From Rhodococcus gordoniae (GTDB lineage: Bacteria; Actinomycetota; Actinomycetes; Mycobacteriales; Mycobacteriaceae), in assembly GCF_001646655.1 (NCBI RefSeq), contig NZ_LPZN01000011.1:62001-126000 (forward strand): a stretch of 64,000 nt of DNA. The letters are read 5' to 3'. The notes under the pieces are model-generated. The model was not told the origin of the DNA, searched no databases, and was given only the letters and a program-made list of their open reading frames with translations. This document shows positions 55,465-63,455 of this stretch, in pieces. The first letter of the stretch is position 1, and the number at the start of each line of letters is the position of its first letter. Both the position numbers and the translations under genes were made by a program.

Positions 55465-57318
55465 TCACCAGTGGATGGCTGCCACCGAATCCAGTGGTTC
55501 GGTGATCGCCTCCGCCGCGACCTGCAGATCCGCATCACGCAACGCCTGCGGAAACCGCAGCAGTGCGCGCTGTTCGATCTCGGTCAACGGCACCTGGAAG
55601 ACCCGGAACTCGTCGAGGTCGAGCACCTCGAGCTGGTCGAGGTTCTGGCTCAGCAGGAAGCCTCGGGCCTCGAGCTCGCCGTTCTCCATGAACACGAGCA
55701 CCTTCCAGAACTCGCGGGGGATCTTCACCCTCCTGAACTCGCGGTCGTCGTCCGCGAACACCGGGCCGCCGAACGCCGACACCTTCAGATCGTCGACGTC
55801 CACGTCTGCGAAGACGGCGTCCTCGAGCTTGCCCCAGACGCCGTCGCGGGCGCTCTGGTTGAAGTCGTCCACCTGCGGGGTGATGTTGGTGTAGAAGAAC
55901 GAGTCGGTGTTCGCCTTCTTCGCCTCGCTCGTGCTGCCCCACAGCAGGTCGGCCCGTCGTGCGAGGTGCCCGCGATCGAGTCGGTTCGCCCGGTACAGCT
56001 CGTTGCCGACCTGGGCGTCCGCTGCCAGCCGTGGATCCTTGACGAAGTCGATGTTCTTGCGACTGAGTTTCTTCATGGATCCGCCGTCGATGTTCCACGC
56101 CACCCAGGCCGCGAACCGGCGCGACTTCCGCATGGCCAGCGAGAAGTGCGTGTAGTGCAGCACCTCGGACCCGTCGTTCGCCTTCGCGATGTCGGGTTTC
56201 ACCTCGGCCGTCACCTTGGGAAGAGGCACGGGCGTCGACAGGAAGTTCGGGTCGTAGCCGACTGCGACCGCCTCTTCCGACGCGGGCGGGGTGAGAGTTA
56301 CACCCAGCTTCTCGAAGACGGACTGCGGCAGGCACGCCAGCGCGTGCTCGTCGGAGTTGCCGTTGGCTTCGCCGGCGAAATGCAGACCGGCCAGGACGGT
56401 GGTCGCCGCGCCGGTTCCGGACCGGAACATCCACGCCGCTCCCGAGTCGCCGCCGCTGCTGATCTCGCCGTCGGCTGCGGGGTGTTTCGGGTCGGGTCCG
56501 ATCTCGAACCCACCGATGGACTTCGTGCCGACCCCTCGATACGTGATCTTGGCGATCACGTCGACACGACGCACCAGGCCATGGGTGATACCGGTGGTGC
56601 GGCCACTCTTGATCACCTTGTCGCCGAGCTCGGGTTCCCCGATCGCGTCCGGGACCACGCCGAGCCCACAGATCTCCGGATCGAACTGCCGATCCTCGAT
56701 CGTCGCCACGGCACAGTCCCCGGCCGGCCCCAGGTGTGACCGCACGAGTCGTCCTACCCGGTTGTCGTTGATGCGGTTGTCGTCGTGCGGGCCGGGCTGG
56801 ACGATCGTGTCACCCACCCGACCCGTCGCGTTGTGCAGCACGTGCCAGTTGCTGAGGATGTACGGGGTGTGGTTGTCGACGTCGTAGACGATGCATCCGA
56901 TCGTCCCGGCACTGACACTCGTGTGCCCGACGCTCACACCCGGGACGATCGGATCCAGTCGCGTCTTCCGGGGCGGCGTCGCTGCCTCCGGGACGCGATG
57001 GAATGCGGGTTCGTACGACCGCTCGATCACATCGGTCGGAACCTCCACACCGTTCACGGTGATGCTCTCGGGAAGCGGGGAGGTGCCCAATGCTTCGAGA
57101 GCCTCGGGCTCCGATACCTTCTCGTTCACCGTGAACTGCACGGCGAGCTCACCGGTGGGTTTGCCGTCCACGTGCTTGTAACCGACGCCGACGGACGAGA
57201 CGTTCGGATCGTCGAGGTAGTCCGCGCCCTTGGTGCGGATGAATTTCCGCAGGGCGACGGCGAGTTCGTCCTTCTCCGGGCGGGGTGTACGGCCGTTTCC
57301 GCGATTCTTTGTAACCAT
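55465..57318 (-). CDS. Trypsin-like protease fused to DNA/RNA non-specific nuclease
   Basis: 617 residues from the ATG at 57318. Residues ~130-330 form a chymotrypsin-fold protease with the full triad in context: His159 (SNWHVL), Asp201 (GDCAVA) and Ser292 (GGDSGA). Residues ~385-600 form a NUC-type endonuclease with the DRGH motif (448-451) and a downstream 'FYTNITPQ'. Both active sites look intact. No signal peptide is seen. The combination could release the nuclease by self-cleavage or attack two targets at once; both are inference. It belongs to the minus-strand run starting at 57963. Confidence 0.85.
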   Translation of the reverse strand: MVTKNRGNGRTPRPEKDELAVALRKFIRTKGADYLDDPNVSSVGVGYKHVDGKPTGELAVQFTVNEKVSEPEALEALGTSPLPESITVNGVEVPTDVIERSYEPAFHRVPEAATPPRKTRLDPIVPGVSVGHTSVSAGTIGCIVYDVDNHTPYILSNWHVLHNATGRVGDTIVQPGPHDDNRINDNRVGRLVRSHLGPAGDCAVATIEDRQFDPEICGLGVVPDAIGEPELGDKVIKSGRTTGITHGLVRRVDVIAKITYRGVGTKSIGGFEIGPDPKHPAADGEISSGGDSGAAWMFRSGTGAATTVLAGLHFAGEANGNSDEHALACLPQSVFEKLGVTLTPPASEEAVAVGYDPNFLSTPVPLPKVTAEVKPDIAKANDGSEVLHYTHFSLAMRKSRRFAAWVAWNIDGGSMKKLSRKNIDFVKDPRLAADAQVGNELYRANRLDRGHLARRADLLWGSTSEAKKANTDSFFYTNITPQVDDFNQSARDGVWGKLEDAVFADVDVDDLKVSAFGGPVFADDDREFRRVKIPREFWKVLVFMENGELEARGFLLSQNLDQLEVLDLDEFRVFQVPLTEIEQRALLRFPQALRDADLQVAAEAITEPLDSVAAIHW

Positions 57319-57384
57319 GGTCGATCCTTGTGGATACGGCGCGACGATGACGCGGCGCCGTCGGGTGGATGAATCGGTAGCCGA

Positions 57385-57732
57385 TCAGCTGAACACGACC
57401 GTGTGATCCAGGCTCGTGGTGGGAACGATCAGCTTCTGGAGACCGCGGTTCGTTCCCGACGAGCCGGCGGTGTTCCAGCACCAGTCGAATGCCTGCTGCG
57501 GCAGGTTTGTGACGAACGGGCCGCTCCATTCCGGGCTGCCACCTTCGCCGTGCGCGTAGAAGAAGAACTTGCTTCCACCGACGAAACCCGAGCGGACCTT
57601 GGCCGTGGCACCCGGCGTGAGCCGCCACCAGCCCTTCTTCGCCCAGTCGCCGCCGTCCGGACAACCCGGTGAACTGTATGCGTATGCAACCCAGACGGAT
57701 TCACCCGTCCGATTGCGGAAGAAGAGTCCCAT
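57385..57732 (-). CDS. DUF1036 protein
   Basis: 115 residues; the ATG follows the upstream stop by three bases. 'FFRNRTGESVWVAYAY', 'WAKKGWWRLTPG' and the late Cys fit the DUF1036 family, a small beta-sandwich domain of unknown function. Second gene of the minus-strand run. Confidence 0.75.
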   Translation of the reverse strand: MGLFFRNRTGESVWVAYAYSSPGCPDGGDWAKKGWWRLTPGATAKVRSGFVGGSKFFFYAHGEGGSPEWSGPFVTNLPQQAFDWCWNTAGSSGTNRGLQKLIVPTTSLDHTVVFS

Positions 57733-57735
57733 GAT

Positions 57736-57963
57736 CTATTCCTGTGTCGTGAGCGGTGGGTCGGCCGGCAGGTCGGCGTCCCCGTTGTCGCCGGTGACAT
57801 CATTCGAGCCGGGGAAGTGCTCCGAGGCGGTTGCCGTGTAGGCCGGGGAGTCGGTATCGGGTTTGTCGACGGTCGGTGTCACCGGCATCGACTCGTCGGC
57901 CAGGGAGAGTGCGGCGGTCTCGGCTTCGTCCAACAGCCGCCACTGTCCGGGTTGCGTACTCAT
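57736..57963 (-). CDS. Small acidic protein, first gene of the protease/nuclease run
   Basis: 75 residues from the ATG at 57963 (AGATCGGAG upstream). It is Asp/Thr/Pro-rich and probably disordered, with no recognisable domain. It lies three bases before the DUF1036 gene and 82 bases downstream of a shared palindrome, so it probably leads the transcript. Confidence 0.6.
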   Translation of the reverse strand: MSTQPGQWRLLDEAETAALSLADESMPVTPTVDKPDTDSPAYTATASEHFPGSNDVTGDNGDADLPADPPLTTQE

Positions 57964-58045
57964 TCTCGGTACTCCGATCTGGAGGAACGCGGATCCGTCC
58001 GCGGTCTGTGAGAAGAAAGCTACGAGCGCGCAAGCACTCCGGGGA

Positions 58046-58061
58046 GAGTAGAGGGCTACTC
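58046..58061 (-). promoter_or_regulatory. Shared palindrome, copy 1 (upstream of the protease/nuclease run)
   Basis: GAGTAG-AGGG-CTACTC, a perfect 6-4-6 palindrome. It lies 82 bases upstream of the ATG at 57963 on the minus strand. See the three other copies at 58156, 59587 and 63432. Confidence 0.75.
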
Positions 58062-58155
58062 GATTCGTGGTGGGACAGCGCGTGTGGCGCTGCGGGACCG
58101 GCAACTTGGCTCCGCTGCGGCAACTCTGCAGGGGGTCGTGCGTCTGCCGGTGAAC

Positions 58156-58171
58156 GAGTAGTGGAGTACTC
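58156..58171 (+). promoter_or_regulatory. Shared palindrome, copy 2 (upstream of lipoprotein)
   Basis: GAGTAG-TGGA-GTACTC, with one base changed in the right half but extra flanking pairs (ACGAGTA/TACTCGT). It lies 75 bases before the ATG at 58247 and is divergent from copy 1. Confidence 0.75.
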
Positions 58172-58246
58172 GTGACCGGACGTATCCGTCGGTTCTACGG
58201 TCATGACGAATCGAAGAACTGCCGGAGCTCCAGCAGAGGTTGCGAG

Positions 58247-58618
58247 ATGCGCGCGCTCGAAGGCTTCAACACACGATCTCGGTATCGGACGGCCGGTGCC
58301 GTTGCGGCGTTGGCGCTCTGCGTCGTGGGAGTCGCGGGGTGTGATCGGACGTCCGGGGGATCGGGGTCGCCGACATCGTCGATGACGGGGAGTGCGCCTC
58401 GGCCTTCGTCGGAGTCCGTGCCGCCGACGATCGAAACAACGACGTGGTCGGCAACGACGTCATACACGGTGCCGACACGTAACCCGGGTCCTCGACCGAC
58501 TACGACGGACACACCGCCTGGCCCGACGACGACCACAGAGCCCACGGTTCCCACCACAACCGACGTGACGGGTGACGACGTACCACCCGACGAGGATGTG
58601 CCGGTCCCCGATGAGTGA
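58247..58618 (+). CDS. Small Ser/Thr/Pro-rich lipoprotein
   Basis: 123 residues; the ATG at 58247 follows AGAGG. A signal peptide with lipobox VAGC precedes a low-complexity Thr/Pro/Asp tail, so it is probably anchored to the outer face of the membrane. The last codons overlap the ATG of the next membrane protein gene, so the two are coupled. Function unknown. Confidence 0.7.
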   Translation: MRALEGFNTRSRYRTAGAVAALALCVVGVAGCDRTSGGSGSPTSSMTGSAPRPSSESVPPTIETTTWSATTSYTVPTRNPGPRPTTTDTPPGPTTTTEPTVPTTTDVTGDDVPPDEDVPVPDE

Positions 58619-59566
58619 CGACGCCACCCGCTCGACAACGGCATATCCGCCCCATATGTGGGTCGGCCTGCTCGCCGGCATCGTCGCTCCGACAACCCTG
58701 CTGACGGGTCTGTGTTACTACTTCGGTTTCGTCTCCGCCCGAGCATATTCGCGTACTTCGCTGTCGACACGGGCGCTTTCGGTTTCACGACGGCCGATTA
58801 CGTGTTGCGCAGCGTCAGCGTCCTGTATCCCGCGCTCGTCTCGTTCCTCGCGGTGGCGTGTGTGGCGTTCTGGGTCCGCACCTACGGTCTGCGGCTGGTT
58901 CGGCGAGGCCGGCAACGTCGAGTCGTCCGGCACGCCGGATGGAGCGCGATCGGCGTGGGAGTCCTGCTCGTGGCCCTGTCGGTGTCGGCTGTGATGGTGC
59001 CGCGGTTCTCTCCGGTACGCAGCGCGATGCTCGTTCCGATCTTCCTGGCGGTAGGAGCTGTGCTGATCATCGTCGGAGTGGGCATCCGGTCGGCGCTGGG
59101 CGCGGACGGTGTCTCGACGGTGTCTGCCGCGGAGCGATCGACCTGGTTGTTCGCGGGTGTTGCGCTCGTGTTGGCGCTGTTCTGGTGCACCAACATCTTC
59201 GCCACCGAGTACGGACGTGGTCAGGCACAGAACGTTGCGTCCGAACTGTGGGACAAGGAGAGCGTCGTCGTGCTCGACACCGCCGACCGTCTGTATGCGC
59301 CTGCGAACCTCGTGCACGAGACGGTTCTCGATCCGAGTTCGGAGGAACGATTCGGTTATCGGTACCAATGCCTGAGATCGCTGTTGGTCGGACAGAACTA
59401 CTGGGTGCTGCTGCCTGCGCGGTGGACGACCCAGTACGGATACGTCCTGGTTCTCCCCGTCGACGAGTACTCGCGCATCAGCATGACGCGGCTGGAAGGG
59501 ATCGACGAGACTGACGCGGCGAACTGGGATGGGGAATGGACGTGCCCGGAGGTCGCCCCGTTCTGA
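58611..59566 (+). pseudogene. Multi-TM membrane protein gene with a -1 frameshift
   Basis: The ATG at 58611 overlaps the lipoprotein stop and reads a good N-terminus with a TM helix ('LLAGIVAPTTLLTGLCYYFGF') to about base 58745. From there the sensible protein continues in another frame ('FAYFAVDTGAFGFTTADYVL') through three or four more TM helices to 59566. One missing base near 58741-58747 explains it. The 5' part of the second frame reads as non-coding. This could be a sequencing error, a true inactivation or, less likely, programmed frameshifting; I see no slippery heptamer. The intact product would be ~320 residues, of unknown function. Confidence 0.7.
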
Positions 59567-59586
59567 GACGCCACGTGAGCACATTC

Positions 59587-59602
59587 GCGTAGCGCACTAC
59601 TC
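59587..59602 (+). promoter_or_regulatory. Shared palindrome, copy 3 (upstream of DUF2235 gene)
   Basis: GCGTAG-CGCA-CTACTC, 71 bases before the ATG at 59674. The right half and spacer are identical to copy 4. Confidence 0.75.
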
Positions 59603-59673
59603 GTGCCTGCCGCACCCCGCCGCGTGACGATCGTTGCACCAGCTTCGAACCGATGCGGCAAGGACGAATCGAC

Positions 59674-60699
59674 ATGCCGAAGAACATCATCTATTGCGCT
59701 GACGGAACCTGGAACTCGGGAGAGCGTACGCGCACGAATGTGCACCGCTTCCACGAAGCGCTGGCGACGACCACCACTCAGGACAAGATCTACGACCCCG
59801 GAGTGGGTACGGAAGGGAACCTGCTGTCGCGTTTGCGCGGTGGCGCCTTCGGGCACGGTCTGATCGAGAACGTACGGGAAGGCTACGGACGTATCGCCGA
59901 CGTCTTCGAAGAAGGTGACCGTCTCTTCCTCGTCGGCTTCAGCCGCGGCGCGTACACCGCGCGGAGCCTCGGCGGCATGATTGCCTACTGCGGGCTGCCG
60001 TCCCGTCGTCCCACCGATCGCCTCGTCGACCAGGCCTTCCACGCCTACCGCAACCGGACAGGCGACGACTCGAAGTGGGCCGGTCTTCCTGACGGAATCC
60101 GTATGGTCGACGGGCACATCGAGATGATCGGCGTGTGGGACACGGTCGGAACACTCGGAATCCCGGGTGCGCTCTTCGGTCGGCTCGACCAGAAGGACTA
60201 CGGCTTCCTGGATACCCGGCTCCATCGGAACGTCAAGGCCGGCTACCACGCGCTGTCGCTCGACGAGCGGCGCCGCCAGTTCCCACCGACTCTCTGGGAA
60301 GGCCCAGCGGCGGACGGACAGACCATCGAACAGGTGTGGTTCGCGGGAGTGCATTGCGACGTCGGCGGTGGCTTCCCGACGACCTCGCTCGCCGACATCA
60401 GCCTCGCCTGGATGTTGTCGAACGCCGAAAGGCACGGCGTCGAGATCGACCCGGCCGTCGCGGCGACCTATCCCGCACTTCTGCTGGACTGCACCGCGGC
60501 GCTCGGACCGGTCAACGAGTCGTGGAATCCCCTGTGGGGCTTCCCGCATCGCCGGACGGTGGGGGACGATGCGCGCGTGGCCGACTCGGTGGTCTTCCGG
60601 GTGACCATGAACTCCCGGTACTCACCTCCGCTGACCATGGACAACAACCCCCGGCGGCTGTCGGCGTCGTACCGGCTCGCCTCGGTGGTTCGCATCTAG
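59674..60699 (+). CDS. DUF2235 alpha/beta hydrolase (Tle1-like lipase family)
   Basis: 341 residues from an ATG preceded by AAGGA. The start 'NIIYCADGTWN' and the nucleophile elbow GFSRGA (Ser90), with later 'GVWDTVG' and 'GVHCDVGGG' supplying Asp and His, define DUF2235. Members of this family include the type VI secretion phospholipase effector Tle1; others are uncharacterised hydrolases. No signal peptide and no T6SS genes are present. The gene is followed after 40 bases by a cyclooxygenase-like gene, so a lipid substrate shared by both is a reasonable inference. Confidence 0.8.
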   Translation: MPKNIIYCADGTWNSGERTRTNVHRFHEALATTTTQDKIYDPGVGTEGNLLSRLRGGAFGHGLIENVREGYGRIADVFEEGDRLFLVGFSRGAYTARSLGGMIAYCGLPSRRPTDRLVDQAFHAYRNRTGDDSKWAGLPDGIRMVDGHIEMIGVWDTVGTLGIPGALFGRLDQKDYGFLDTRLHRNVKAGYHALSLDERRRQFPPTLWEGPAADGQTIEQVWFAGVHCDVGGGFPTTSLADISLAWMLSNAERHGVEIDPAVAATYPALLLDCTAALGPVNESWNPLWGFPHRRTVGDDARVADSVVFRVTMNSRYSPPLTMDNNPRRLSASYRLASVVRI

Positions 60700-60739
60700 C
60701 CGGTCTCCACCGGCATCGATATCGACGACGGGAACCTCG

Positions 60740-62362
60740 ATGTTCACACCTTTGCTGTTACCGACTCGCCGTCCACGTCGGCACCACTCCACGATGAAGT
60801 TGTCGCCCCTGCTCTCCGGTCGCCTCCCGTGGATCGGGGCCGAGCTGGTCGGGCGGATCCCGGTCGCTCGACGGCAGGCCAGCAGACTGGCGATCGAGAA
60901 GTATGCCAACGCTGTGCCGCCGCGTCCGCGCCCGCTGACGCTGGCTGCCGACTACACCACGTGGACGAGTCTGACCGACCGCACCTACAGCGGTCGTCAC
61001 CTCCCTCCGTCCACCACACCGCCGGAGGAACTGCCGGCGGTCGGGGACGTGGTAGCGCTGTTCCGGCGCACCCGTGAGATTCCCTCGACCGACACGAGTG
61101 TGTGGTTCGCGTTCTTCGCGCAGTGGTTCACCGACAGCTTCCTGCGCACGAACAGCAAGGACCCGCGGAAGAACGACTCGAACCACGAGATCGACCTGTG
61201 TCAGATCTACGGGGTGAACCAGGCCAAGACGACGATGCTGCGGGCCGGCTACGGAGGCCGCCTCGACAGTCAGGTCATCGACAAGAAGGAGTATCCGCCG
61301 TTCCTGTTCGCAGCGCGCACACCGGGGGAGGAGCTCCGGTTCGTTCCGAAGTTCGAGGGTCTGCACGACCGGGAGTACTTGCTGGACACGGTTCTCCGAC
61401 TGTGCCCGGACGAGCGGAAGAAGTCTGTGTTCGCAGTCGGACTCGAACACGGCAACAGCACGATCGGCAACACCGTGCTGAACGTGCTGTTCCTCCGCGA
61501 ACACAACCGGATCGCCGGCATTCTCGAAGGCGCGTACCCGGAGTGGGACGACGACCGGTTGTTCGAGACCACCCGCAACATCATGATCGTCATCCTGTTG
61601 AAGATCGTCATCGAGGAGTACATCAAGCACATCGGACCGTTCGACTTCCCGATCGAGTTCGTCCCGTTCATGGCGGACAATGCGCCGTGGAACAGAACGA
61701 ACTGGTGTGCAATCGAATTCAACCTCCTGTACCGGTGGCATTCGCTGATTCCGGATACGGTGGTGTTCGATTCGCAGCGGGTGAGTACGCGGATATTGGT
61801 CGACAACAATCCCTTGGTGCTCGACAGGGGCATCGAGTCGATCATCGACCAGTGCTCGCGGCAGAAGGCGTCGAGGATCGGCCTCGGGAACACCCCGGCC
61901 TTCCTGATCGACCGCCATCCGATGTGCCCCGACCGTGAGTCGGTGGAGGAGAGGACCGTCGGGCTGATGCGTCAGGCGCGGCTGCGTTCGTTCAACGATT
62001 ACCGGGAGGCGTTCGGACTCGGGCGGCTGACGAGCTTCACCGAGCTCACCGGGGACGTCGAGGTGCAGCAGAAGCTCGCGCGGCTCTACGGCGATGTCGA
62101 CGCGGTCGAGTGGTATGTGGGGATCTTCGCCGAGGACTATCCCCGGCACCGCATGATGGGGGAGCTGCTGACCACGATGGTCGCCCACGACGCGTTCACG
62201 CAGGCGTTCACGAACCCGCTGCTGGCGCGCCACGTCTACCACGAGGACACCTTCTCGAAGATCGGCATGGGGATCATCGAGCAAACGCACTGCCTGCAGC
62301 AGATCGTCGAACGAAACTCGCGCACCTGCGACAAGGCGTACGCGAGCTTCCGCATCGAGTGA
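60740..62362 (+). CDS. Cyclooxygenase-like (animal haem peroxidase) protein lacking the distal His
   Basis: 540 residues if the ATG at 60740 is used (60794 is also possible). It follows mammalian COX closely: 'FAFFAQWFTDSF' (123-134), 'IYGVNQ', EHNR (254-257), 'KIVIEEYI', 'FNLLYRWHSLIPD' (328-339) and 'RSFNDYREAFGL'. By alignment from memory, Tyr331 corresponds to the radical Tyr385 and His334 to the proximal haem ligand His388 of COX-1. Gln128 matches Gln203, but Asp132 replaces the distal His207 needed for peroxidase activity. The enzyme may therefore be a fatty-acid dioxygenase with altered peroxidase chemistry. No signal peptide. It is probably co-transcribed with the DUF2235 gene. Confidence 0.85.
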   Translation: MFTPLLLPTRRPRRHHSTMKLSPLLSGRLPWIGAELVGRIPVARRQASRLAIEKYANAVPPRPRPLTLAADYTTWTSLTDRTYSGRHLPPSTTPPEELPAVGDVVALFRRTREIPSTDTSVWFAFFAQWFTDSFLRTNSKDPRKNDSNHEIDLCQIYGVNQAKTTMLRAGYGGRLDSQVIDKKEYPPFLFAARTPGEELRFVPKFEGLHDREYLLDTVLRLCPDERKKSVFAVGLEHGNSTIGNTVLNVLFLREHNRIAGILEGAYPEWDDDRLFETTRNIMIVILLKIVIEEYIKHIGPFDFPIEFVPFMADNAPWNRTNWCAIEFNLLYRWHSLIPDTVVFDSQRVSTRILVDNNPLVLDRGIESIIDQCSRQKASRIGLGNTPAFLIDRHPMCPDRESVEERTVGLMRQARLRSFNDYREAFGLGRLTSFTELTGDVEVQQKLARLYGDVDAVEWYVGIFAEDYPRHRMMGELLTTMVAHDAFTQAFTNPLLARHVYHEDTFSKIGMGIIEQTHCLQQIVERNSRTCDKAYASFRIE

Positions 62363-62371
62363 GCGGGCCTG

Positions 62372-63337
62372 TCAGAGGAGACGCACGACGACCGGCGCGT
62401 GATCGGAGTTCACTGTGGCCCGCCGCAAGCGGGGGTCTGCGGTGATTCCGGTCAGTGCATCGGTGACGGCTGTGGCGGACTCGAGGTGGTCGAGCAGCCG
62501 ATGGCTGACCAGGATGTGGTCGATCAGCTCGGGTTGCCCTTCGAAGATTCGTGAGAAGCGGTGCTCCTCGGGAATCAATGAGGCGACGTTCCACAGGCGG
62601 GTTCGGCCGCCGTGGGCGGGGCGTAGGGACCCGCCGGTGCCGATCTGGGAGCCGGGCGGCCCGTGGAGCACCCGGGTGGTGGCGGCGTCGGCGGTGTCGT
62701 TGAGGTCGCCGAGCACGATGACGGCGGGGTCGTCGCGCGGCGACCGGTCCTCGATCGCACCGTCGAGCAGAGCGGTCGCCGCTGCTCGCACGGTGGCGGC
62801 TTCGGCTGCCCGCCGGTAGAGCGCGTAGGCACCGAAGCGGGCACGTTCGTCCTCGTCGCGTGGAGCGAACCGGTTACCGGGATAGGTGAGCAGCTTGGAC
62901 TTCAGATGCGCGGTGATCAGATCGAGCACACCGATCTCCGTCGCGACCCGAACCCTCAACGCGCCCCGTCCCATTCGCGTGGCGAAGCTGTCGGGCGCAG
63001 ACCCGTCGGCCACCCGCACGGATCCCAGTGGCTCCGGATAGACGGTGATCTCGGACGAGTCGAGAAACGCCGGTCGGGACACGAAACCCACCCGGATCCC
63101 GCGCGGATCCGGATGGGCGGACAGGCATCGGTGCCAGTGGTCGGGTAGCAGGGCGACGAGGTCGTCGAGGGCGGCAGGGTCGCCGACCTCCTGGACCGCA
63201 AGGATGTCGGCGTCGACTTCGGTCACGATGTCGGCGAGAGTGTCGAGCTTGCGCTGGTAGACCTCGTCGTTCGGAGGTCCGGATTCGTGCCCCGGACGGT
63301 ACAGGTTCTCCAGGTTCCACGTCGCAACGGTGACCAT
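62372..63337 (-). CDS. Endonuclease/exonuclease/phosphatase (EEP) family protein
   Basis: 321 residues from the ATG at 63337 with GGGAGGAG upstream. EEP signatures are intact: 'TWNLENLY' (Asn8, Glu10), 'VQEVGD' (Glu50), 'TAHLKS', 'GDLND' and terminal 'NSDHAP'. The family includes DNases, phosphodiesterases and sphingomyelinases; the substrate cannot be told. No signal peptide. Its stop is nine bases from the convergent COX-like gene's stop. A copy of the shared palindrome lies 94 bases upstream. Confidence 0.8.
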   Translation of the reverse strand: MVTVATWNLENLYRPGHESGPPNDEVYQRKLDTLADIVTEVDADILAVQEVGDPAALDDLVALLPDHWHRCLSAHPDPRGIRVGFVSRPAFLDSSEITVYPEPLGSVRVADGSAPDSFATRMGRGALRVRVATEIGVLDLITAHLKSKLLTYPGNRFAPRDEDERARFGAYALYRRAAEAATVRAAATALLDGAIEDRSPRDDPAVIVLGDLNDTADAATTRVLHGPPGSQIGTGGSLRPAHGGRTRLWNVASLIPEEHRFSRIFEGQPELIDHILVSHRLLDHLESATAVTDALTGITADPRLRRATVNSDHAPVVVRLL

Positions 63338-63431
63338 GCGCTCCTCCCGGGATCTCCGCGTCGTCACGATGCGGATCCGGACGGCGCTGCGTTCTTCTCC
63401 CCAGCATGGAGGGCGGCCGTCGGCATGTCGC

Positions 63432-63447
63432 GAGTAGCGCACTACTC
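63432..63447 (-). promoter_or_regulatory. Shared palindrome, copy 4 (upstream of EEP gene)
   Basis: GAGTAG-CGCA-CTACTC, perfect 6-4-6 with flanking C/G pairs. It lies 94 bases upstream of the EEP gene's ATG and just after the LuxR-type gene's stop. Confidence 0.75.
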
Positions 63448-63455
63448 GTCGAGCG

